NCBI RefSeq assembly: GCF_051055405.1
Contig: NZ_CP167068.1
Coordinates: 2,976,001-3,040,000 of the forward strand
Source of the DNA: Pseudolachnospira sp051055405
GTDB lineage: Bacteria > Bacillota > Clostridia > Lachnospirales > Lachnospiraceae
Direction: 5' to 3'
Length of the DNA stretch: 64,000 nucleotides
Positions 23,583 to 30,384 of this stretch are shown piece by piece; the first letter of the stretch is position 1, and every line of letters begins with the position of its first letter. The notes under the pieces are model-generated. The model was not told the origin of the DNA and did no database searches. It saw nothing but the letters and a program-made list of their open reading frames with translations. The position numbers were made by a program, and so were the translations under genes.

Positions 23583-24632
23583 TTACTGTTCCACAGCAAC
23601 CATTTTCTGAATCAGATCATTGAGGCCGTATTCGTTAGCAAACTGATCCAACAGAGGTTGGCAGTTCGTGCGCAGCTTAGCAAGCTCCGTTTCTGGAAAG
23701 TCAATGATCTCAATACCCGACTTTTCCATATCTTTAAGATATGCTTCATTTTCAGCAGCACAGTCGTCAAACTGCTTGGAACAGCCTTCTATGATGGTTT
23801 CGCGGAGAATGGTCTGATATTCCTCCGGCAGGGATTCAAATACGCTGCGATTCACACAAATAATGTTGAATGAAGCCAGATGATTGGTCGGCGTGTAGTA
23901 TTTCAGAACTTCCTGCATATTCATAGCCATGATCGTACCAGGGTCGTTCTCAATACCTGTGCAGACGCCCTGAGCCAAAGAGGTGTAAGCCTCGGACAGC
24001 GGAACAGGAGTAGGAGTGCAGCCCAAAGCCTTCACAGCATTCACATACAGTTCTGCAGGAGCCGTACGGATTTTCTCTCCCTCCAAATCTTCGACGGTAC
24101 GTATCGGCTTGTCGGCAGTAAACATGCCTCGAATTCCCTGAGAAATGGGTGCGAACGCAATAATCTGATCACACTTGGCATCCGTAAGCATCTCATTGAA
24201 GCTGTCTGGCAGAATGTCCATTCCGATCTTCTTCATGCCGTCATAAGTTGTGCAAAGATAAGGCAGACCATATACGCCCAACTGAGTCTGACCAAACGCA
24301 TCGGCCCAAGCCGACCCCTCATGCATGCCCATGGAGAACTCACCGCTGATGATTTTGGGTATTACTTCGGGCTCATCACCCAGCTGGCTATCCGCATAAA
24401 CCGTGATCGTCATACCACCATTGGTGCGCTCCTTCACGGTATCAGCAATCCAATTAACCCACTTTGCCTGGTTACTGGTAGAACTAAATACATGGGGGAA
24501 AGTCAGATTAATGGTTTTCGTATCATCACCCTTTGTTTCTCCACCCTCTTCAGGTTTCTGGCCGCATGCTCCCATTGACAGTGCCATGCCAATCGCCATC
24601 ACAAGGGCCAAAATTTTCTTTGCCTTTTTCAT
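23583..24632 (-). CDS. dctP: TRAP transporter solute-binding lipoprotein, DctP
   Basis: This 349-residue extracytoplasmic protein has a lipoprotein signal (MKKAKKILALVMAIGMALSM, then GAC with lipidated C23). Family features include INLTFPHVF, GGMTITVYADSQLGDEPEVI, a TYDGMKKIG segment, and KIRTAPAELYVNAVKALG with the conserved arginine that binds the substrate's carboxylate. The downstream hairpin fits high expression relative to the permeases. Substrate is not evident; the conserved arginine argues for a carboxylic or other acidic ligand. Confidence 0.94.
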   Translation of the reverse strand: MKKAKKILALVMAIGMALSMGACGQKPEEGGETKGDDTKTINLTFPHVFSSTSNQAKWVNWIADTVKERTNGGMTITVYADSQLGDEPEVIPKIISGEFSMGMHEGSAWADAFGQTQLGVYGLPYLCTTYDGMKKIGMDILPDSFNEMLTDAKCDQIIAFAPISQGIRGMFTADKPIRTVEDLEGEKIRTAPAELYVNAVKALGCTPTPVPLSEAYTSLAQGVCTGIENDPGTIMAMNMQEVLKYYTPTNHLASFNIICVNRSVFESLPEEYQTILRETIIEGCSKQFDDCAAENEAYLKDMEKSGIEIIDFPETELAKLRTNCQPLLDQFANEYGLNDLIQKMVAVEQ

Positions 24633-24762
24633 GATAATCTCCCTTTCACTTAAGTTGGCATAAAGAAGTGTCTCTTACAATAGAAAGTTTATCATGAATG
24701 GTATGTGATGTTAATTGCAAATTCCACATTAAACATTGCGTTTTTCGCAAAATTCGATCATC

Positions 24763-25659
24763 CTAGCTTTCATTTGAGGCATTCTGCAGTTGTGTCCGGA
24801 ACGAAGAAGGGGAAACGCCCATATACTTAATAAAATTTCGATAAAATGTCGACGTGTCCGCATATCCGCATAACTCTGCTATTTTATGGAAAGGGAGCGC
24901 TTGGTCGGCGCACAGGGCTACTGCCGCATTGATGCGTTTTCGATTTAAATACTGCTTAAATGGAGCGCCTGCCACTTTAGGAAAAATAACGCTAAAATAA
25001 GAAGCTGACACGGCAAAATGCTTTGCCATAAAAGAAATGGTTAGTGGCTTCATGTAGTTTTCGTCAATATAGCGAAGGCAATCAGGCATAATGGCGTCAT
25101 ACTCGTTGATTCGACACAGTTCATTTGCCATAATTGGATTATTAAAATAGTTTCTTGCAACCGTATTGATAATAGATGCAATTAGAATAAGCGAATTGTT
25201 ACTTCGTTCCGAAACGGAATCGCATTCATAGATTAAGCAATCAAACAAATGACAAATTTGGTTTTGCTCCATTTGCGGAAAGTTTATCTTCATCTGTGCT
25301 CTCTCTGAATCGTAGCAGTTTTCCATGCTCAAAGATCCGAGCATTTTTTGAATATTACTATGATAATATCCGGGGAAAAATAACGCCCCCTGAAACATAA
25401 GCCAAAAACACATCGTGTTTTCTTCCATTGCCTCTACTGCATGCTGGAAGCCCGGAGGAATAATAAAACAATCACCCGATGACAGAACATACTGTTCCCG
25501 GTTATGACGATGGCGCAATTGACCCTTCAGAACAAAACATACTTCATAATAGTCCTTTTGGTGCTGTATCTGGTCTGCAAACTCGGGTTTTCTACGGCTG
25601 ACGTGATAATAGTTCGCATTATTTTCTAAAAATGTTGTCAAAAATAGATTGTTTTCCAT
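24763..25659 (-). CDS. AraC-family regulator with cupin sensor domain
   Basis: The product has 298 residues. The N-terminal cupin-like domain (about 20-110) includes YYEVCFVLKGQLRHRHNRE and GDCFIIPPGFQHAVEA. The C-terminal double helix-turn-helix (about 190-290) has ISFMAKHFAVSASYFSVIF, HKIAELCGYADTSTFYRNF and YMGVSPSSFR. The gene sits 1 nt after the M20 hydrolase and before dctP, so it is inside the cluster it probably regulates. The inducer is unknown. Confidence 0.9.
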   Translation of the reverse strand: MENNLFLTTFLENNANYYHVSRRKPEFADQIQHQKDYYEVCFVLKGQLRHRHNREQYVLSSGDCFIIPPGFQHAVEAMEENTMCFWLMFQGALFFPGYYHSNIQKMLGSLSMENCYDSERAQMKINFPQMEQNQICHLFDCLIYECDSVSERSNNSLILIASIINTVARNYFNNPIMANELCRINEYDAIMPDCLRYIDENYMKPLTISFMAKHFAVSASYFSVIFPKVAGAPFKQYLNRKRINAAVALCADQALPFHKIAELCGYADTSTFYRNFIKYMGVSPSSFRTQLQNASNES

Positions 25660-25660
25660 A

Positions 25661-26863
25661 TCACTTTTCCATAAACTCTGCGGAAGGCTCCCCGGTATCC
25701 TCCAAAGCCAATCGCATCAGTATTTCTACGCCGTCCATCAGCGCATCCTCGTCCACGTCAAAACGAGAACTATACTCCGTGGCCGTAATTCCCTTATCTG
25801 TATTTCTGGTTCCAATCAGGAAAAACGTGCCTGGCTTTTGTTCAAGAAAATAGGAGAAGTCCTCACTGTTCATCTTCTGCGGCAATTCAAACATATTCTC
25901 GCTGCCTACGACTTGTCTGGCTGCCCGCCGCACGCGTTCTGTGACCTCGTGATCGCACAGCATGGGCAGCGCCTTCAATTGACCGTCGATTTCTACGCTG
26001 CCGCCAACCAAAGCAGCATTTTTTTGTGCAATTTCTTTAATACGGCGGAAAATATATGCGTCAGTATCCAAATTAAAGGCACGGATCGACAGTTTCATTT
26101 CTGCGTATGCAGGTATGATATTATTGGTACAGCCGGCATTGAGCGCGCTAATGGAACAAGAAAATCGATCCAGCGGATTCAGCTCCCGCACTAGCATCAT
26201 TTGAATGTCGTTATAGGTATTCACAGCCATAGCTAGGGCATCGATACCTTCTTGTGGAAATCCGTCGAACGATTCCATGCCAAAGAATCGAATCAGGGTA
26301 GGACGGCTGGCAGCTAATGACAATCCCTCATAAAATCCAACCTGGCCGGATTCAAGAGCGCTTTCTACATGAGCTGCGACGATGATATCGATATCATCCA
26401 TCACGCCGTCCTGAACCATATAACGCGCACCGCTGTCAAAACTCTCTTCATTTGGTTGGAAAAGGAGCTTTACACGGTATTTTAGGGAATCCTGAATACT
26501 ATAAAGACCTCTGGCAACAGCCAAAAGCATAGCCGTATGCGCATCGTGGCCGCAAGCGTGCGCACGGCCAGGTACGCACGAATGATAGGGAACAGTCTTC
26601 TTGTCCTGAATCGGAAGGGCATCCATATCCGCACGGAATCCAATCGTAAAATCTGCGTTTGGATTGCCCAGAGTAGCGACCACACTGCTTTTCCCGTATC
26701 TTTCTGTATAAGGAATCCCGATTCGTTCCAATTCTTCTTTTATCAGCGATATGGTAAACGGCAATTCAAATCCAACTTCCGGGTGCATATGAAGCTGCCT
26801 TCTTTGATAAATCATTCTTGAAAAATCAGCCGCTTCCAATGCTTTTACCAAATCATCTACCAT
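25661..26863 (-). CDS. M20-family metallopeptidase / N-acyl amino acid amidohydrolase
   Basis: This 400-residue enzyme is of the amidohydrolase subgroup (hippurate hydrolase, IAA-amino acid hydrolase type). Motifs are RRQLHMHPEVGFE, TIGFRADMDALPI, HACGHDAHTAMLL (metal ligands), LFQPNEES with the catalytic glutamates, and NSEDFSYFLEQKPG. It should remove an acyl group from an amine of an imported N-acylated compound, feeding the aminotransferase encoded upstream. The position between that gene and the AraC/TRAP genes suggests one operon. Confidence 0.9.
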   Translation of the reverse strand: MVDDLVKALEAADFSRMIYQRRQLHMHPEVGFELPFTISLIKEELERIGIPYTERYGKSSVVATLGNPNADFTIGFRADMDALPIQDKKTVPYHSCVPGRAHACGHDAHTAMLLAVARGLYSIQDSLKYRVKLLFQPNEESFDSGARYMVQDGVMDDIDIIVAAHVESALESGQVGFYEGLSLAASRPTLIRFFGMESFDGFPQEGIDALAMAVNTYNDIQMMLVRELNPLDRFSCSISALNAGCTNNIIPAYAEMKLSIRAFNLDTDAYIFRRIKEIAQKNAALVGGSVEIDGQLKALPMLCDHEVTERVRRAARQVVGSENMFELPQKMNSEDFSYFLEQKPGTFFLIGTRNTDKGITATEYSSRFDVDEDALMDGVEILMRLALEDTGEPSAEFMEK

Positions 26864-26980
26864 AATACTCTCCCCTTTGCAATGGCTTCCACCAGTATAT
26901 TCCCAATTTTACCTCTTCCTTTGACAGATCACAACAGCTTGAAAAATTTTTTACATTTCCCTGCGTTTTCTGTCAAACGA

Positions 26981-28060
26981 TCAGATATGAGCCTTAAGTA
27001 CCTCGAGGAACTTCTTGCAGTCCTTGGAATCGATAGCACCCATGTTAGCTACCTGGAACATATTCATCTCCAGATACTTGCCTTTACCGGGATAGACGGT
27101 GTAGCCAGCGTCGCCCATTTCAGCGACAAACTGGGCGACGTTCTTGCCCTCCGGCAGAAACACGGAGGTGACAGTGTTGGACATCTGCTCCTCGGGCAGA
27201 AGGAACTTCAACCCCATCTCTTTCATACCGTCCCGCAGGATCTTGGCACAGGCAGCGTGGCGGTCGATATAATGGCTTAACCCTTCCTCCATGACCATAT
27301 CCAGCGCCTTGTCCAAAGGCCAGAACAGGTTTACGTTGGGAGTATTGGGGGTCTGGTGGTTCTTCTTCGCCATCTGGTAGTGCTTCGCCAGATTCAAGTA
27401 AACATTCTTGCCCATCTCAGGAGTCAAGGAGGCCATTAATTCCTCCTTGCCGCAGATGTAAGCGGAACCGGGATAAGCCCCCAGGCACTTGCCGCCAACG
27501 CTGGTACACAGGTCAATGTTGTTCTTCACCACGTCGATGTGCTCGCCGGCGGCGGCGCTGACGCAGTCCACGAACAGACGCTTGCCGTACTTCTTGGCCA
27601 ACTTCCCCACCTCGTACACAGGATTAATCATACCGGTGCTGGTCTCATGGAACACCATGCACACAAAGGTGATCTTGTCATTATTGCACAGCACATTCTC
27701 TACTTCGTCCAGATTGGGCAGATTGCCCCAGCCGAACTCCATGTTAGTGGTAGGAACATGATACTTGCTCAGAATTTCGAACAGGCGATTGCCGAACTCA
27801 CCGTTATTCAGCAACAGGGCCTCGTCGCCATCTTTGAATACAGTAGAAAGGCAGGTCTCGTTGGCAGAAGTGCCGCTTCCGGAAACTACCACGGAATAAT
27901 AACTGTCATCGGCCTCAAACAGGCGTAGGATCTTATCCTGGATGCCGACGAAAAGTTCCTCGAACTCAGGGCTTCTGTGACAGATGTCGTAATGCATCAG
28001 CGACTGGCGGACAGGCTCCTCCACCATTACAGGTCCGGGACTGAACAAATAAGTCTTCAT
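26981..28060 (-). CDS. Class V aminotransferase, 2-aminoethylphosphonate/serine-pyruvate type
   Basis: This is a 359-residue fold-type I PLP enzyme. It opens with YLFSPGPVMVEEPV and has HRSPEFEELF, VVVSGSGTSANE (cofactor phosphate), and the lysine region SVGGKCLGAYPGSA. The order and length resemble PhnW (2-aminoethylphosphonate:pyruvate transaminase) and alanine-glyoxylate/serine-pyruvate transaminases. The choice between these cannot be made from sequence alone. It is the first gene of the leftward cluster, divergent from a DeoR regulator, and probably acts on the amine freed by the M20 enzyme. Confidence 0.85.
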   Translation of the reverse strand: MKTYLFSPGPVMVEEPVRQSLMHYDICHRSPEFEELFVGIQDKILRLFEADDSYYSVVVSGSGTSANETCLSTVFKDGDEALLLNNGEFGNRLFEILSKYHVPTTNMEFGWGNLPNLDEVENVLCNNDKITFVCMVFHETSTGMINPVYEVGKLAKKYGKRLFVDCVSAAAGEHIDVVKNNIDLCTSVGGKCLGAYPGSAYICGKEELMASLTPEMGKNVYLNLAKHYQMAKKNHQTPNTPNVNLFWPLDKALDMVMEEGLSHYIDRHAACAKILRDGMKEMGLKFLLPEEQMSNTVTSVFLPEGKNVAQFVAEMGDAGYTVYPGKGKYLEMNMFQVANMGAIDSKDCKKFLEVLKAHI

Positions 28061-28408
28061 TGTGCATCTTCTCTCTTTCCTAAAAGTCCGATGTGCAAAA
28101 CCTTCCCTACACCGGCAAGGCTATAGTAGCACCAGAATGTGTGAATGTCAACATTTAAATGTTGTATTTTGTGCGTATATCAAAATTGTGAACCATTTTT
28201 CGTGAAAAAACGAAGAAATAATGTTGTCAATCCAAAGTGTCTCCAACTTATAATGTGTGAAATCTCACATTTTGTTGCCATACCACATTCTTTTCGCAAC
28301 GAGAAAATAACAGGTGCATTTTGGCTCTGAATCCGTTATAATAAAAACTAAATCAAGACTGGCGGCGTCACAAAATGACGCCGCAAAACGGGTAAAGGCG
28401 GTATTTAT
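28061..28408. promoter_or_regulatory. Divergent control region, aminotransferase / DeoR
   Basis: This 348-bp region has no gene. It holds a perfect 16-bp palindrome CAACATTTAAATGTTG (28149-28164), a second palindrome TGTGAAATCTCACA (28256-28269) within AATGTG...CACATT, and a leader stem GCGGCGTCA/TGACGCCGC (28362-28384) before the deoR start. A TATAAT at about 28336-28341 could serve deoR. The palindromes are candidate operators for the DeoR protein. Confidence 0.55.
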
Positions 28409-29188
28409 ATGCAGCAGGTTAGGCGGGAAAGTATCAAGGATATGCTTCGCAGCATAGGATTTGTCAATGTTCAGGAGTTGGTCAATCGATTTGGCGTATC
28501 CTCCGAAACCATTCGACGTGATCTGGAAGCGATGGAGAAGGACGGCCTTGTACGGCGTATTCACGGCGGCGCGGTTAGTACGCAGCCGGTGGTCAGCGAG
28601 TCTGCTTATACGCTCCGCCGCCAATTCCACACACCAGAAAAACAGGCCATCGCCCACGCTGCAGCAAACCTGATCTGCGACGGAGATACCGTGCTCATTG
28701 CGCCAGGCACTACAACGCTAGAGATTGCCTCTCAACTGCGCAAGCGCGCCAACCTAACGGTGATCACCAATTCGCTGCCCATCACCATGGAACTGGCCGA
28801 TTGTGCCGGCATCAACGTCTTTTGCCTGGGAGGACATCTGCAAGGCGCTGATTTCTCTACCTCCGGCATTACTGCCATGCAAAATCTGAGTCTGTTTAAT
28901 GCAACCAAACTGATCATTGGCATCGGCGGTATTACGCCACAGCGAGGGATAACCGACTATCGAATGGAGGAGTCGGTACTGCTGCGTGCTTTTGTGGAAA
29001 AATCCGACTGTGTGATCGGCATTGCAGATCACAGCAAATTTGGCGTAACGGCGATGTATAATATTTGTCCTGCCGACCGGCTGAATCATCTGATCACAGA
29101 TTCTGGTACGCCGGAGGATTTGTACAAGCCATTCTGCGATATGGGCGTACAGGTTCATGTGGCGCAGGCGGACATGCCTGCCCTGTAA
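28409..29188 (+). CDS. DeoR-family transcriptional regulator
   Basis: This 259-residue repressor-type regulator has an N-terminal winged helix with the family signature (RRESIKDMLRSIGFVNVQEL, VSSETIRRDLEAMEKDGLV, RRIHGGAV). The C-terminal domain is DeoRC-like, related to sugar-phosphate isomerases, with DGDTVLIAPGTTTLEIA, LTVITNSLPI and the DHSKFG segment near residue 210. It usually senses a phosphorylated sugar or related intermediate. Divergence from the aminotransferase and shared intergenic palindromes make that operon the likely target. Confidence 0.92.
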   Translation: MQQVRRESIKDMLRSIGFVNVQELVNRFGVSSETIRRDLEAMEKDGLVRRIHGGAVSTQPVVSESAYTLRRQFHTPEKQAIAHAAANLICDGDTVLIAPGTTTLEIASQLRKRANLTVITNSLPITMELADCAGINVFCLGGHLQGADFSTSGITAMQNLSLFNATKLIIGIGGITPQRGITDYRMEESVLLRAFVEKSDCVIGIADHSKFGVTAMYNICPADRLNHLITDSGTPEDLYKPFCDMGVQVHVAQADMPAL

Positions 29189-29574
29189 AATGAGTGCATT
29201 TTCCCCGATATTACGTGAATTGTAGTTTAAACCCACAAAAATAAAGACACCTTTCTGGATGCCCGCCCACTTGGCGCAAGATCAGACAAGCGTTTTCCGT
29301 TGTCAATGCGTCCGGAGCGCTCCAACTTTTCATTCCCTTTGTGCCGATTCTCGTCCTGCTTACGATTTCTATGGGATACGACTCTTTCACTGGGGCCGAT
29401 ATAGGTCCCCTTTTTGCTTACCTGGAAATCCGACATTTGCAGATTTTCCAGCCAATGCCTCCCTTACCCCTTATCTGAATCTGTTCCGAAAAAGGTGACT
29501 GTAGAAACCTTCTTGACTTTTCCTCGTTGTTTCATTATACTGGCTCCAATAAAGAAATCTGAGGTGATCATTCT
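29189..29574. promoter_or_regulatory. Intergenic region with a promoter for the MmcQ/EVE-like gene
   Basis: I see no supported gene in this 386-bp stretch; a leftward 69-codon frame at 29227-29436 has no ribosome site or family. At its right end a good rightward promoter lies at 29513-29541: TTGACT, 17-nt spacer, TATACT, followed by GAGGTGATC before the ATG at 29575. Confidence 0.6.
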
Positions 29575-30321
29575 ATGAATACAATACGAGAACAAATTTA
29601 TTCGTATGTGAAGAAAAAATATAAAACTACACCGGAATACCTATGGAGCCGTTTCCCTGATTATGCGATTTTCCGGCATGGAGATAACAATAAATGGTAC
29701 GGTTTGATCATGAATATTCCCCGCAGTAAGTTAGGGCTGCCCGAAGATGAGAGAACCGATATTCTTAATGTCAAATTGGATGATCCGTTTTTTGTAGATA
29801 TGCTCATACAGAAGGAAGGGTATTTTAAGGGTTATCATATCCGTCGGGGCAATTGGATCTCCATCCTTCTTGATGGTACCGTTCCTTTTGAAGAAATCTG
29901 CGAAATGCTTGACAAGAGTTTCTTTTTCACAGCATCGAGACAGGGAAAACAGAAACTGCGGCCACCAAAGGAATGGCTCATTCCGGCAAATCCGAAATAT
30001 TATGACATAGAACATGCATTTGAAGGTGCAGATATCATTAACTGGAAGCAGGGAAACGGCATCCGAAAGGGCGATACGGTTTTTATGTATGTCGGATCTC
30101 CTATTTCAGCAATCCTCTATCAATGCAAGGTCACAGAAACAGATATACCATACGATTATGCGAATAAGAATCTCACGATCAAATCGCTGATGAAGATAAA
30201 GCTGCTAAAAAGATATCAACCTGACCTTTTTCCATTTCATATTTTGAAAGAAAAATACGGAATATCTGCCGTAAGAGGACCGCGTGGAATACCGCATAGC
30301 CTAAGTGAAGCCTTAAAGTAA
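29575..30321 (+). CDS. MmcQ/YjbR domain fused to an EVE/PUA-like domain
   Basis: The protein has 248 residues. The N-terminal half (about 1-120) is an MmcQ/YjbR (CyaY-like) domain: YSYVKKKYKTTPEYLWSRFP, KWYGLIMNIPRSKLG, ILNVKLDDPFFVDML, and GYHIRRGNWISILLDG. The second half (about 130-248) resembles an EVE/PUA-like fold: EWLIPANPKYYDIEHAFEG, INWKQGNGIRKGDTVFMYV, and AILYQCKVTETDIPY. EVE domains read modified bases in nucleic acids; MmcQ domains are thought to bind DNA. A nucleic-acid-recognition role is likely, but the exact one is unknown. Confidence 0.82.
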   Translation: MNTIREQIYSYVKKKYKTTPEYLWSRFPDYAIFRHGDNNKWYGLIMNIPRSKLGLPEDERTDILNVKLDDPFFVDMLIQKEGYFKGYHIRRGNWISILLDGTVPFEEICEMLDKSFFFTASRQGKQKLRPPKEWLIPANPKYYDIEHAFEGADIINWKQGNGIRKGDTVFMYVGSPISAILYQCKVTETDIPYDYANKNLTIKSLMKIKLLKRYQPDLFPFHILKEKYGISAVRGPRGIPHSLSEALK

Positions 30322-30384
30322 TAATACCCATGCTGCACTATATTGTTTTTGACGCATAAATACTGTACAGAAAGGACATTTTCT

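Noticed and set aside
28256..28269. TGTGA-N4-TCACA as a CRP site
   Set aside because: A CRP site has six bases between half-sites; four is wrong. I keep it only as a candidate DeoR-type operator.
29227..29436. Leftward 69-codon frame after deoR
   Set aside because: No ribosome site, no recognisable family, and a composition typical of chance frames.
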